NCBI GenBank assembly: GCA_017453065.1
Contig: JAFTKW010000018.1
Coordinates: 46,901 to 110,900 of the forward strand
Length of the DNA stretch: 64,000 nt
Origin: Lachnospiraceae bacterium
Lineage (GTDB): Bacteria > Bacillota > Clostridia > Lachnospirales > Lachnospiraceae
Direction of reading: 5' to 3'
Part shown: positions 26,515-35,103 of the stretch, in pieces
Layout of the letters: each line of letters begins with the position of its first letter
Numbering within the stretch: position 1 is the first letter of the stretch
Program-made: the position numbers and the translations under genes
The notes under the pieces: model-generated
The model's input: the letters and a program-made list of their open reading frames with translations, nothing else
Databases searched by the model: none
Told to the model about the DNA's origin: nothing

Positions 26515-27288
26515 ATGCAAAAGAAAAAAGTCGTTGCAAAAGTAATTTCACAGGTAAAACTGAGTGAAGGCATCTATGATATGTGGATTGCCACAGAACT
26601 TGCGCTTGGTGCAAAGCCAGGTCAGTTCATTTGCCTTTATACCAAGGATGCCAGTGCGCTTCTTCCAAGACCAATCAGTATCTGTGAGGTGGACAAAGAA
26701 AAGCAGGCACTTCGCATCGTATACCGCATTGCAGGTAAGGGAACAACAGAATTTGCAACCTACCAGGCAGGAGACAGCGTAGAGATTCTGGGCACCCTGG
26801 GAAATGGATTCCCACTGGACAAAGGACAGGGCAAGAAAGTGTTCCTTATGGGCGGTGGAATTGGTATTCCTCCTATGCTTCAGCTTGCAAAGGAACTGGA
26901 TGCGGACAAACAGATTGTGGTTGGATATAGAGACAGCCAGACCTTCCTGAAAGAAGATTTGGAGAAATATGGAAAAGTATACATTGCCACAGAAGATGGT
27001 AGCGTGGGAACCAAAGGAAATGTTATGAACGCCATTACAGAAAGTGGTATTCAGGCAGATGTGATTTATGCATGTGGTCCTATGCCAATGCTCAGAGCAA
27101 TCAAAAAGTATGCCGAGGAGCAAGGTATCGAAGCTTATATTTCTCTGGAAGAGCATATGGCTTGCGGCGTGGGAGCATGTCTTGGATGCGTCGTAAAGAC
27201 CAAGGAAGTAGATCACCATTCACATGTACACAATGCCCGCATTTGTACAGATGGACCAGTATTTGAAGCAAAGGAGGTAGAAATCTAA
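26515..27288 (+). CDS. pyrK: Dihydroorotate dehydrogenase B, electron-transfer subunit
   Basis: 257 residues from the ATG at 26515 (GAGAGGA upstream). It passes electrons from dihydroorotate via FMN in PyrD to NAD. Domains in order: FAD-binding barrel (LLPRPISICEV), NAD-binding (FLMGGGIGIPPML), and a [2Fe-2S] cluster site near 220-245 (MACGVGACLGC, then a later Cys in RICTDGPVF). It overlaps pyrD by one base in TAATG, fitting the heterotetramer it forms. Confidence 0.96.
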   Translation: MQKKKVVAKVISQVKLSEGIYDMWIATELALGAKPGQFICLYTKDASALLPRPISICEVDKEKQALRIVYRIAGKGTTEFATYQAGDSVEILGTLGNGFPLDKGQGKKVFLMGGGIGIPPMLQLAKELDADKQIVVGYRDSQTFLKEDLEKYGKVYIATEDGSVGTKGNVMNAITESGIQADVIYACGPMPMLRAIKKYAEEQGIEAYISLEEHMACGVGACLGCVVKTKEVDHHSHVHNARICTDGPVFEAKEVEI

Positions 27289-28190
27289 TGAATACAAGCA
27301 TTACGATTGCAGGTGTAGAATTCAAAAATCCAGTGATGACTGCATCCGGAACCTTTGGCTCAGGTATGGAATACGGTGAGTTTGTAGATTTGAACCGTCT
27401 TGGAGCAGTGGTGACCAAGGGTGTAGCCAATGTGCCATGGCCAGGAAACCCAACTCCTAGAGTAGCAGAAGTGTATGGTGGTATGCTCAATGCGATTGGC
27501 CTTCAGAATCCAGGCATTGACGTATTTATCGAAAGAGATATTCCTTTCCTCAAACAGTACGATACCAAGATTATCGTAAACGTTTGTGGAAAAACAGTGG
27601 AAGATTATGTAGAGGTTGTGGAAAGATTGGCAGATACAGACATCGATATGATGGAAATCAATGTATCTTGTCCAAATGTCAAAGAGGGTGCCATTGCTTT
27701 TGGCCAGAAGGCAGATGCGCTCTATGGTATTACATCCGAAATCAAGAAACACGCTAAGCAGCCTATTATTATGAAGCTCAGTCCAAACGTGACAGATATC
27801 ACAGAGATGGCGAGAGCAGCAGAGGCAGCTGGAGCAGATGCGCTGTCACTGATTAACACTTTGACTGGCATGAAGATTGATATTCACCGCAGAAGCTTTG
27901 CCATTGCAAACAAGACTGGTGGTATGTCCGGCCCAGCAATTAAACCAATTGCTGTCCGCATGGTTTATCAGGTTGCTAACGCCGTAAAAGTGCCTATTAT
28001 CGGTATGGGTGGTATCGCCAATGCAGAGGATGCTATCGAGTTTATCCTGGCAGGTGCAACTGGAATCAGTGTCGGTGCCATGAACTTTGTAAATCCTTAT
28101 GTGACAGAGGAAATCGTTACAGGTATCGAAGCATACATGGAACGCTATGGTGTGAAGGACATCAAGGAACTCATTGGAGCAGTGAAATAA
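27288..28190 (+). CDS. pyrD: Dihydroorotate dehydrogenase, class 1B catalytic subunit
   Basis: 300 residues. FMN enzyme oxidising dihydroorotate to orotate. The catalytic base Cys128 sits in EINVSCPNVK, which marks class 1B and depends on PyrK. Other motifs: NPVMTASGTFG, GGMLNAIGLQNPG and PIIGMGGIANAEDA. TAATG start/stop overlap with pyrK indicates translational coupling. Confidence 0.97.
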   Translation: MNTSITIAGVEFKNPVMTASGTFGSGMEYGEFVDLNRLGAVVTKGVANVPWPGNPTPRVAEVYGGMLNAIGLQNPGIDVFIERDIPFLKQYDTKIIVNVCGKTVEDYVEVVERLADTDIDMMEINVSCPNVKEGAIAFGQKADALYGITSEIKKHAKQPIIMKLSPNVTDITEMARAAEAAGADALSLINTLTGMKIDIHRRSFAIANKTGGMSGPAIKPIAVRMVYQVANAVKVPIIGMGGIANAEDAIEFILAGATGISVGAMNFVNPYVTEEIVTGIEAYMERYGVKDIKELIGAVK

Positions 28191-28216
28191 ATAATCGAGG
28201 CTGGAATCAGTAATAG

Positions 28217-28245
28217 GAATATATATAGCCTTCTCTTCATATACT
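28217..28245 (+). promoter_or_regulatory. Candidate sigma-E-type promoter
   Basis: GAATATA (28217-28223), exactly 14 bases, then CATATACT (28238-28245). This is close to the KMATATT-N14-CATACAHT pattern of Bacillus sigma-E. The gene behind it encodes a probable spore-envelope protein, so mother-cell expression is a reasonable inference. Confidence 0.5.
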
Positions 28246-28277
28246 TCGTGTAGAAGCATCCGTATGGAGGGAAGGCT

Positions 28278-29840
28278 ATGAATTTAATTAGAAAAAATAT
28301 ACATATGGACCAGATGAGCCACAGTGCCATGACACAGGTTAGTTTGGAGGAGGATATCAATCTTTCTGACAGCAAACCTGATGTACAACGCATCATCTAT
28401 GAGAAAGGTCAAATTCAGGTAGAAGAAGTCAAACCCACAAAAGACTATGTGACAGTCCGTGGAAGGCTTCTTTTTTGCATGCTTTATACTACTTTGGAGG
28501 AGGGCGGAAGTCTTACCTGTTACGAGGGGAAAATACAGTTTGAGGAAAAAATATATGTAGAAGGGTTGCAAAACACAGATCAGGTGAAAGTCAGAGCGGA
28601 GTTGGAGCATTTGGCCATTGGAGCAATCAACAGCCGCAAATTGAGCGTGCAGGCGCTTATTGGGCTGACAGCCTGGGTGGACGATATTCGTGATGTTCCC
28701 ATGCCCATTGCTTTGGAGGCAGAGGAACTTAAAGAGGGTATGGCTTATCAAGTGCAGAAAAAGGATGTAGAATTGGCTCAATTGGTGATTCAGAAAAATG
28801 ATATTCTTCGCATCAGAGAAGAGATTCAATTGCCAGCCTCCTATCCAAATGTGTTTGATTTGCTTTGGAAGAGTGTGACCTTGGAGGATGTGGAGATTAG
28901 ACCTTTAGAAGACAAACTATCTGTACAGGGTGAGGTGCTGGTGTTTGTGCTTTATGAGGGAGAAGGAGAAGAACATAGTTTTCGCACCTATGAAAGTCGA
29001 GTGCCTTTTTCTGGGACAGTGGAATGTCCGGGCTTGCAGGATCGTATGATTCCAGATGTGCGTTTTGAAATAGGACATCAGGAATTGGATGTTCGTCCAG
29101 ATTTCGATGGAGAACAGAGAGTGTTGGGACTAGATATGGTACTGGATTTTGCTATGAAAATCTATGCGGAAGAGACGGTGGAAATGGTTTCAGATGCCTA
29201 TGGAGTGGGTTGTGAGATTTCCATGGAGCAGAAGGAATTTGCACTGAAAAAGCTGTTGATGCGTATGACTGGTAAAAGCAAATTATCTGGACGTTTGAAA
29301 TTAAAGGCTGGAGCAGAGATGGTTCTTCAGATTTTGCACTGCGAAGGAAGTGTGTCTGTGGATCATCAGGAAATTACGAAAGAAGGTCTTATGTTGCAGG
29401 GATGTGTAGATGTTCAAGTGCTTTATGTGTCAGGAGAGGATGACAGTCCTTACAACTGCATCAGACAGAGTGTTCCATTCAATTATGTGATGGAGATGCC
29501 GGGGCTTAAAGAGACAGACACCTATACGCTTCACACGACCTTGGAGCAGCTACAAGCACTGGCAATTGGAGGAGGCGAATTGGATGTGAAGGGGATGTTA
29601 TGCTTTGCGGTGACAGCATTCCAAGCCATGCCCCTACACCTGATTACGGATATTATGATGGTGCCGATGGATGGTAAAGGAGCGGAACAAAGACCTGGTA
29701 TGGTGGTTTGCGTTCCTGCAAAGGGAGATACGCTATGGAGCATAGGAAAGCGATACGGCGTATTCTTGTCACAGATTGAAGAAGTGAATCAAATTGATGG
29801 AGAGATTGCTCCGGGTGAAAAACTGCTGATAGTGAGATAA
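28278..29840 (+). CDS. DUF3794 and LysM domain protein, probable spore envelope
   Basis: 520 residues. Residues 1-465 hold SPOCS/DUF3794-type beta domains in tandem, recognisable by repeating blocks like VTVRGRLLFCMLY, LSVQGEVLVFVLYEGE and MLQGCVDVQVLYVSGE. The last ~48 residues are a LysM module (KGDTLWSIGKRYGVFLSQI) for peptidoglycan binding. This layout is known from spore coat or cortex-associated proteins of Clostridia. There is no signal peptide, fitting assembly from the mother-cell cytoplasm. GGAGGGAAGG precedes the ATG. A sigma-E-like promoter lies upstream. Confidence 0.88.
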   Translation: MNLIRKNIHMDQMSHSAMTQVSLEEDINLSDSKPDVQRIIYEKGQIQVEEVKPTKDYVTVRGRLLFCMLYTTLEEGGSLTCYEGKIQFEEKIYVEGLQNTDQVKVRAELEHLAIGAINSRKLSVQALIGLTAWVDDIRDVPMPIALEAEELKEGMAYQVQKKDVELAQLVIQKNDILRIREEIQLPASYPNVFDLLWKSVTLEDVEIRPLEDKLSVQGEVLVFVLYEGEGEEHSFRTYESRVPFSGTVECPGLQDRMIPDVRFEIGHQELDVRPDFDGEQRVLGLDMVLDFAMKIYAEETVEMVSDAYGVGCEISMEQKEFALKKLLMRMTGKSKLSGRLKLKAGAEMVLQILHCEGSVSVDHQEITKEGLMLQGCVDVQVLYVSGEDDSPYNCIRQSVPFNYVMEMPGLKETDTYTLHTTLEQLQALAIGGGELDVKGMLCFAVTAFQAMPLHLITDIMMVPMDGKGAEQRPGMVVCVPAKGDTLWSIGKRYGVFLSQIEEVNQIDGEIAPGEKLLIVR

Positions 29841-29871
29841 AGGTGTTTGAAAAGTGAATTAGGGAAAAAGG

Positions 29872-29904
29872 AAAACCCAAGGTAAGAATACTACCTTGGG
29901 TTTT
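29872..29904. terminator. Bidirectional terminator
   Basis: AAAACCCAAGGTA (29872-29884) pairs perfectly with TACCTTGGGTTTT (29892-29904), 13 bp with a 7-base loop. It separates two convergent genes and has A/T-runs suited to both directions. Confidence 0.88.
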
Positions 29905-29936
29905 GCTTCATTTATAAGGATTCATAAATATGGTAT

Positions 29937-30575
29937 TTATGCTTCAGTGCTTTCGGTCTGCTTAGCAGCTTCGGCCAGTTTGTCGAATTTCTCCATAACA
30001 GCGTCATAGGTTCGCTGTGAGATTTCAGGAAGTTTGCCGCCCCATGTTTCTTCAGCCTGCTTATAGCCCTTCTTGAATGCTTCGCGCATATCTTCAATTT
30101 TGTCAGGGTCTCCACCGGTGAGTGCGGTTGCAAAATCGATGATTCGGTCAGAAGTCTGTTCTACACCCCAGTAACCATCTTCTGCGATGTCCTTTTGGGC
30201 CTGCAGTTTGGTGGCAGGATCTACAGTATATTCGCCGCTGGCAAGGAATTTCCACATATCATTGGCTTGTCCGTAGGCGTTGCCCTGTTTCAGCATAAGC
30301 TGCTGTACAAGGCTGCGAAGCTGAGCAGTACGCGCATCTGCGTCTGCTTTGAGTTTGGCCAGAAGCTCTGTGTTTGGTGTATAAGTTTTCTTTGGTGTTG
30401 TAGTCTGAGTTGCTGCTTCAGCAGATGGCTCATATACTACGCCAGAGTCAGTACTAACATTACTGCTAGCTGTGCTTTGGTCTTTCACCGATTTGTCAGT
30501 AACCTTTTCGCTGGTTTTACCAGTGCTCTGGGCCTGATAAGTGTTGGTAATTGCGTTAATACTATTTACGCTCAT
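29937..30575 (-). CDS. Unrecognised soluble protein, possibly motility-linked
   Basis: 212 residues from the ATG at 30575, chosen because GGAGGG lies just before it. No signal peptide. Residues 1-75 are Ser/Thr-rich and probably disordered (MSVNSINAITNTYQAQS). The C-terminal ~130 residues are helical and contain EDGYWGVEQTSDRIIDFA and EETWGGKLPEISQRTYDAV, a conserved-looking block that I have seen in proteins of unknown function from flagellated bacteria but cannot name. The upstream region contains CCGATAA, which could be part of a sigma-28 promoter. Confidence 0.7.
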   Translation of the reverse strand: MSVNSINAITNTYQAQSTGKTSEKVTDKSVKDQSTASSNVSTDSGVVYEPSAEAATQTTTPKKTYTPNTELLAKLKADADARTAQLRSLVQQLMLKQGNAYGQANDMWKFLASGEYTVDPATKLQAQKDIAEDGYWGVEQTSDRIIDFATALTGGDPDKIEDMREAFKKGYKQAEETWGGKLPEISQRTYDAVMEKFDKLAEAAKQTESTEA

Positions 30576-30649
30576 GGTTCCCTCCATTTCTGCAATAAAT
30601 GCGTGTCCATCCGTGGTTTGTCCTCTTAAAGAGGATAGTTCTATATCTA

Positions 30650-30676
30650 TTATCGGAGAGCAGGAAGAGAAAGTGA
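30650..30676 (-). promoter_or_regulatory. Weak candidate sigma-28 (flagellar) promoter
   Basis: On the minus strand TCCGATAA (30650-30657) fits the -10 of sigma-28 promoters (GCCGATAA). The region 11 bases upstream (TCACTTTC) matches TAAAGTTT at only four of eight positions, so this is tentative. Confidence 0.25.
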
Positions 30677-30684
30677 AGAGTTTG

Positions 30685-30713
30685 TTGAAAAAAAATTTAA
30701 AATTGTATATAAT
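30685..30713 (+). promoter_or_regulatory. Sigma-A promoter of ispE
   Basis: TTGAAA (30685-30690), 17 bases, TATAAT (30708-30713), about 55 bases before the ispE start. Confidence 0.8.
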
Positions 30714-30770
30714 TAAGTACAATCTATGTATACAAAGTACAATGTACAAAATGCAAAAAGGAGCAATTCT

Positions 30771-31664
30771 ATGAGAGAGCATGATTTGAGTCTTCAGGCT
30801 TATGCAAAAGTGAACTTGGGTTTGGATGTAGTGAGACGTTTAGACAATGGATACCACGAAGTGAAGATGATTATGCAGACTGTAGATATTGCAGACACTC
30901 TTTATTTTAAAAAGATTATGTCAGGTATACAGGTGACGGTGGAGGGTGAATTCATCAAAGATGGTATCGTGCCAGCGGACGAGAACAACCTGATTTACAA
31001 AGCGGCAAAGCAGATGTTTGAAACCTATCAGATCAAAGGCGGTGTGGCGATCCACCTTGTGAAACGCATTCCGGTGGCAGCAGGCATGGCTGGTGGAAGT
31101 ACAGATGCGGCTGCAACTTATAGAGGCTTAAACCAATTGTTTGAAGTGGGGGCAAGCGTGGATGAATTGGAGAAACTGGCAGTAAAAGTGGGCGCAGATG
31201 TACCATATTGCATATCGGGCGGAACAGCTTTGTCAGAGGGAATTGGAGAGATTTTAACAACGCTTCCAGATGCGCCACAGTGCGTACTATTGGTAGCGAA
31301 GCCAGATATCAGTGTATCTACGAAATATGTGTATGAGAATTTGAATCTGCCAAGTATAAAAAGCCATCCAGATATTGATGGTATGGTGCAGGCCATTAAA
31401 GCAAAAGACGCAGATGGGGTATGGATGCGCATGGCAAATGTGCTGGAGACAGTTACCGTGAAAGCATACCCTATTATTGAGAAGATTAAATCAGAAATGA
31501 TGAGTGATGGCGCGATTAAGTCTCTGATGAGCGGAAGCGGCCCAACGGTGTTTGGCGTATATCATACAGAGGCACAAGCCAGGGAAGCTTTGGGAGCAAT
31601 TGTGGAAAAAGGATTGGCAAAGCAAGTCTATGTAACAAAGTTTGTCAATCCAGCAGAGGAATAA
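30771..31664 (+). CDS. ispE: 4-diphosphocytidyl-2-C-methyl-D-erythritol kinase
   Basis: 297 residues from the ATG at 30771 (AAAAAGGAG upstream). It phosphorylates CDP-methylerythritol in the MEP pathway to isoprenoids. GHMP kinase signatures: LQAYAKVNLGLDV at the N-terminus, the ATP loop PVAAGMAGGSTDAAAT near 104-118, and LMSGSGPTVFGVY near 250. The GntR-type regulator follows after 16 bases, an arrangement common in Clostridia. Confidence 0.96.
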   Translation: MREHDLSLQAYAKVNLGLDVVRRLDNGYHEVKMIMQTVDIADTLYFKKIMSGIQVTVEGEFIKDGIVPADENNLIYKAAKQMFETYQIKGGVAIHLVKRIPVAAGMAGGSTDAAATYRGLNQLFEVGASVDELEKLAVKVGADVPYCISGGTALSEGIGEILTTLPDAPQCVLLVAKPDISVSTKYVYENLNLPSIKSHPDIDGMVQAIKAKDADGVWMRMANVLETVTVKAYPIIEKIKSEMMSDGAIKSLMSGSGPTVFGVYHTEAQAREALGAIVEKGLAKQVYVTKFVNPAEE

Positions 31665-31680
31665 CAAAGGAGGAATAGCT

Positions 31681-32364
31681 ATGCATGACAATTTACAGAT
31701 TCATATGGACGATTTTTTGCCACTGAGAGATGTGGTGTTCAATACCTTGAGACAGGCTATCCTCACAGGAGAGCTTAAGCCCGGCGAGAGACTGATGGAG
31801 ATTCATCTGGCGAATCGACTTGGTGTAAGTCGTACTCCAATCCGCGAAGCTATCCGTAAATTGGAGTTGGAAGGTTTGGTTACCATGATTCCAAGACGAG
31901 GCGCTGAGGTGGCGGAGATTACAGAAAAAAGTTTGCAGGATGTGTTGGAGGTCCGCAGAGCCTTGGATGCACTCAGTGTGGAACTGGCCTGTGATAGAAT
32001 TACAGAAGAAGACCTAGAGCAGTTGGAAAAGGCCTGCAAGACCTTTGAAGAGACCATAGAAGGGAAAGATTTAAAGAAGATTGCTCAGGCGGATGTGGCT
32101 CTGCACGATATCATTGTAAAGGCTACCGGAAATACAAGACTAGTGCAGATGGTAAACAATCTTTCGGAACAAATGTACCGCTATCGCTTTGAATACATCA
32201 AAGATGAGAGCAATCATCAGCGACTGGTGGAGGAGCATCGCGTGATTTTTGAATGCTTGAAGCGTAAGGACAAAGAGACCGCATCTCAAACAGCGAAACT
32301 CCATATTGACAATCAGGAGGCTTCTGTGATGGCGCAGATTAAGCGCGAGAGAAGTCGAAGATAA
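31681..32364 (+). CDS. GntR/FadR-family transcriptional regulator
   Basis: 227 residues from the ATG at 31681 (AAAGGAGGAA upstream). Winged helix-turn-helix at about 15-75 (LRQAILTGELKPGERL, ANRLGVSRTPIREAIRKLEL) and an all-helical FCD ligand domain at about 85-215, with the metal-binding His pair in ALHDIIV and EEHRVIFECL. Its ligand is not deducible. It is co-transcribed with ispE. Confidence 0.93.
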   Translation: MHDNLQIHMDDFLPLRDVVFNTLRQAILTGELKPGERLMEIHLANRLGVSRTPIREAIRKLELEGLVTMIPRRGAEVAEITEKSLQDVLEVRRALDALSVELACDRITEEDLEQLEKACKTFEETIEGKDLKKIAQADVALHDIIVKATGNTRLVQMVNNLSEQMYRYRFEYIKDESNHQRLVEEHRVIFECLKRKDKETASQTAKLHIDNQEASVMAQIKRERSRR

Positions 32365-32433
32365 GAATAGATGAATAAAGCTTCCATACAGTGTCCATAC
32401 TCTTACTATCATAAGGATGGAGGGATATGGAGA

Positions 32434-32658
32434 GTGAAAAAGAAACAGACCGTGTGGTTTATCATAATGCTTTGCTGGTGGGGCTTTTTGTTTCCAGAAC
32501 TGACCTTTACGGAGGATAGCCTGCGCGTGGTGTATGCAAAGGAAGAAGTGGAGCTAAATCAGGACCAGTGGGAAAAATATGTTGAATTTCTAGGTGCAGA
32601 GCCGGAGCAGGTTAAGATTAAGAGCAGGCTTTTAGAATGGCTGGGAGATTTGTGGTAG
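32434..32658 (+). CDS. Small exported or membrane-anchored protein
   Basis: 74 residues from a GTG at 32434, chosen for the ATGGAGGG/ATGGAGA ribosome site ahead of it. Basic N-terminus, hydrophobic stretch WFIIMLCWWGFLFPELTF, then an acidic-to-mixed tail ending LLEWLGDLW. I do not recognise it. It lies 13 bases before the DUF1934 gene. Confidence 0.5.
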   Translation: MKKKQTVWFIIMLCWWGFLFPELTFTEDSLRVVYAKEEVELNQDQWEKYVEFLGAEPEQVKIKSRLLEWLGDLW

Positions 32659-32671
32659 GAAAGGAAATAGA

Positions 32672-33094
32672 ATGACAAAAGATGTGTTAGTGACCATCAA
32701 AGGAATGCAGTTTGATGGCGAAAGTGGTGACACGATAGAAACTGTGAATTTTGCGCAGTACTATTTGAAAAACGATGGCCATTATGTGATTTATGATGAG
32801 GTCACGGAAGGAGAGAGTCAAACGACTAAGAATATCCTGAAATTGAAAGGAAAACTCTTTGAATTGACCAAACGTGGACTTGTCAATGTACATATGATTT
32901 TTGAAGAAGGTCAAAAGACCATGACAAACTACAGCACTCCTTTTGGAGATATATTAATGGGGATGGATACTCGAAAGGTAGAGATGACCCAGGTAAATGA
33001 AAAGAAACTTCAAGTGCAGGTGGAGTATGCACTTGAAGTGAATTATGAATTCCTGGCAGATTGCCAGATTGTAATTGATATTGAAGCTAGATAG
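32672..33094 (+). CDS. DUF1934 (YwiB-like) protein
   Basis: 140 residues, a beta-barrel of the calycin-like DUF1934 family, whose function is unknown. Recognisable strands: VLVTIKGMQFDGES, YVIYDEVTEGE, LVNVHMIFEEGQKTMTNY, GDILMGMDTRKV and YEFLADCQIVIDIEAR. No signal peptide. Followed by a strong terminator. Confidence 0.88.
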   Translation: MTKDVLVTIKGMQFDGESGDTIETVNFAQYYLKNDGHYVIYDEVTEGESQTTKNILKLKGKLFELTKRGLVNVHMIFEEGQKTMTNYSTPFGDILMGMDTRKVEMTQVNEKKLQVQVEYALEVNYEFLADCQIVIDIEAR

Positions 33095-33095
33095 G

Positions 33096-33133
33096 AAAAG
33101 GAGAAGTTGCTTAGGCAATTTCTCCTTTTTTTT
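33096..33133 (+). terminator. Terminator of the ispE-DUF1934 unit
   Basis: AAAAGGAGAAGTTGC (33096-33110) pairs with GCAATTTCTCCTTTT with one wobble; the loop is four bases and T-rich sequence follows. Confidence 0.9.
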
Positions 33134-33207
33134 TATGAGGGTGACTGGTGGGAGGTCTTTTTTGCGAAAAAAGCGCAATATTTAAGCAAATGTGCACAAA
33201 TAACGAA

Positions 33208-33236
33208 TTGAAACGACACTTTTTTTGTATTAATAT
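33208..33236 (+). promoter_or_regulatory. Sigma-A promoter of first chemoreceptor
   Basis: TTGAAA (33208-33213), 17-base spacer, TAATAT (33231-33236). Confidence 0.55.
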
Positions 33237-33271
33237 ACAATTACAGGGGTTTTGCAAAGGAGGAAAGTCTT

Positions 33272-35014
33272 ATGGCAAAAGTAAAAGCAAAAAAACAAAA
33301 AACGAGAAGAATGGGAGTTCGCAGCAAAATACTTTTACCAGTGTTGGTAATTGTATTGTTAGTTAGCGTGGGACTTGGAACTGTTATGTACAATACCGGA
33401 CAAAGCGCTTACATTAGAGCGGGCGGTGAAAAAGTTCATTTGGCTGCTGACATCGCAACATCTTTGGTAGCAGGAAATGCAGTAAATAGATGTAAAGGCG
33501 ATTGCGCAGATACGATTGTATATCAGGAAACGTTAGAGGACCTTCGAGAAATCAGAGAGTCTTGTGGAATCCTTTATATGTATACAATATATGAAGAGGA
33601 TGGCAAGCTTTATTATGGTGTTGATACGGATGAATCAGAACTGCAGTGCGCACCGGGAACACCTTATGACGATGAGGCTGAGCCAATTTTTACAGCTCTT
33701 GCGGGTGAAGATTTTGTACGAGACTATGTGGTATCTAATGAATATGGCAATCTGATTTCTGCATACGTACCAATCAAAACTGTGGGTGGAGAAATTGTTG
33801 CAGTATTGGGATGTGACTATGATGCTACGGATGTAGTGGAAATGGTAGAGACACTTAAGGCATTGAGCTTGACATGCACAGCGGCTGCGCTTTTGGTTGC
33901 GGCAGTTATCATTTCTCTTTTGGTTAATAGAATTACAAACAATATCGTAACCATCAATGGCAAGATTTATAATCTTGTAAACAACGAAGGCGATTTGACC
34001 CAGAAGTTGGAAATTAAATCTGGAGATGAGCTAGAACTGATTGGTGGCAATGTTAACAATCTGCTGGAGTATATTCGTGGTATTATGATTAACATTTCCA
34101 ATAACTCTAGTAGCCTGCAGAATGCATCCAAGGTAATGCTTGAAAATGTTAGAGGTGTTGAGATGGATGTAACAGACGTATCTGCTACTATGGAAGAGAT
34201 GGCCGCAGGTATGGAAGAAACTGCAGCTAGTATGGAAGAGATTACAAGCGCTATTGGCAATGTATATGACGCTATCAATGCCATTAACGACAAGGCCGCA
34301 GATGGAGCAGCAGGCGCGTATCAGGCGATGGAAAAAGCGGTTGGAATTTATGAAGACTCTATGAAGTCTCAGGAAAAAGCAAAAGCAAAAGCAGAAGTAC
34401 TTTCCACTTTGGTTGCAGAGAGAATTGAAAGATCTAAATCTGTATCCGAAATTGAACAGTTAACAGAGAGTATTTTGGAAATTGCCGATCAGACTAATTT
34501 GCTTGCGTTAAATGCTTCTATCGAGGCAGCCAGAGCCGGAGAGGCTGGAAGAGGCTTTGCAGTGGTTGCTGGTGAAATTGGAAGATTGGCACAGGATTCC
34601 GCAGAATCCGCTTCCAGAATCAGAGAAATCAGTGAAGAAGTAATTGCTGCGGTTGGTGATTTGGCGGGTGCTTCTGAAGATATGCTTCAGTTCCTTGATG
34701 AGGTGACATTGGGCGGATTTAAACAGCTGCAGGAAACCGCATTTGGCTACAAAGAAGAGGTACATGAAATGTCCTCTACCATGCAGGATTTCACAGCTTC
34801 CTGTCAGGAATTAAAGAGCAATATGGATATGATTAAGGAAAGCATCGAAGCTGTAAATATCGCAGTAGATGAGAGTACAAAGGGCGTTAGCAATGTTTCA
34901 GAACTTGCTGTTTCTATTACAGGAAGTATTGGCGATATTGAAAGTCAGGCAGATGGCAATATGGGCATTTCAAATGACTTGAACCAGGAAGTAAATAGAT
35001 TCAAATTGAATTAG
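33272..35014 (+). CDS. Methyl-accepting chemotaxis protein
   Basis: 580 residues. Membrane helices at about 20-42 and 207-230 bracket a Cache-like sensor (about 45-205) with several Cys ([26 protein letters not shown]). HAMP follows, then a long helical signalling domain whose hairpin tip is [29 protein letters not shown] (about 408-436), the CheA/CheW contact. GCAAAGGAGGAAAG precedes the ATG. The Cys in the sensor could bind metal or form a disulfide; the ligand is unknown. Convergent with a second receptor. Confidence 0.93.
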   Translation: MAKVKAKKQKTRRMGVRSKILLPVLVIVLLVSVGLGTVMYNTGQSAYIRAGGEKVHLAADIATSLVAGNAVNRCKGDCADTIVYQETLEDLREIRESCGILYMYTIYEEDGKLYYGVDTDESELQCAPGTPYDDEAEPIFTALAGEDFVRDYVVSNEYGNLISAYVPIKTVGGEIVAVLGCDYDATDVVEMVETLKALSLTCTAAALLVAAVIISLLVNRITNNIVTINGKIYNLVNNEGDLTQKLEIKSGDELELIGGNVNNLLEYIRGIMINISNNSSSLQNASKVMLENVRGVEMDVTDVSATMEEMAAGMEETAASMEEITSAIGNVYDAINAINDKAADGAAGAYQAMEKAVGIYEDSMKSQEKAKAKAEVLSTLVAERIERSKSVSEIEQLTESILEIADQTNLLALNASIEAARAGEAGRGFAVVAGEIGRLAQDSAESASRIREISEEVIAAVGDLAGASEDMLQFLDEVTLGGFKQLQETAFGYKEEVHEMSSTMQDFTASCQELKSNMDMIKESIEAVNIAVDESTKGVSNVSELAVSITGSIGDIESQADGNMGISNDLNQEVNRFKLN

Positions 35015-35046
35015 TGGTGAACAGATTTTATTTGTTGGTACAATAA

Positions 35047-35075
35047 AACCTCACAGCATTTGCTGTGAGGTTTTT
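35047..35075. terminator. Bidirectional terminator between two chemoreceptor genes
   Basis: AACCTCACAGCA pairs with TGCTGTGAGGTT, 12 bp, 2-base spacer, T-run on each side. Confidence 0.9.
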
Positions 35076-35103
35076 GATTGGTTTTGTGCATTTATATCGT
35101 AGT

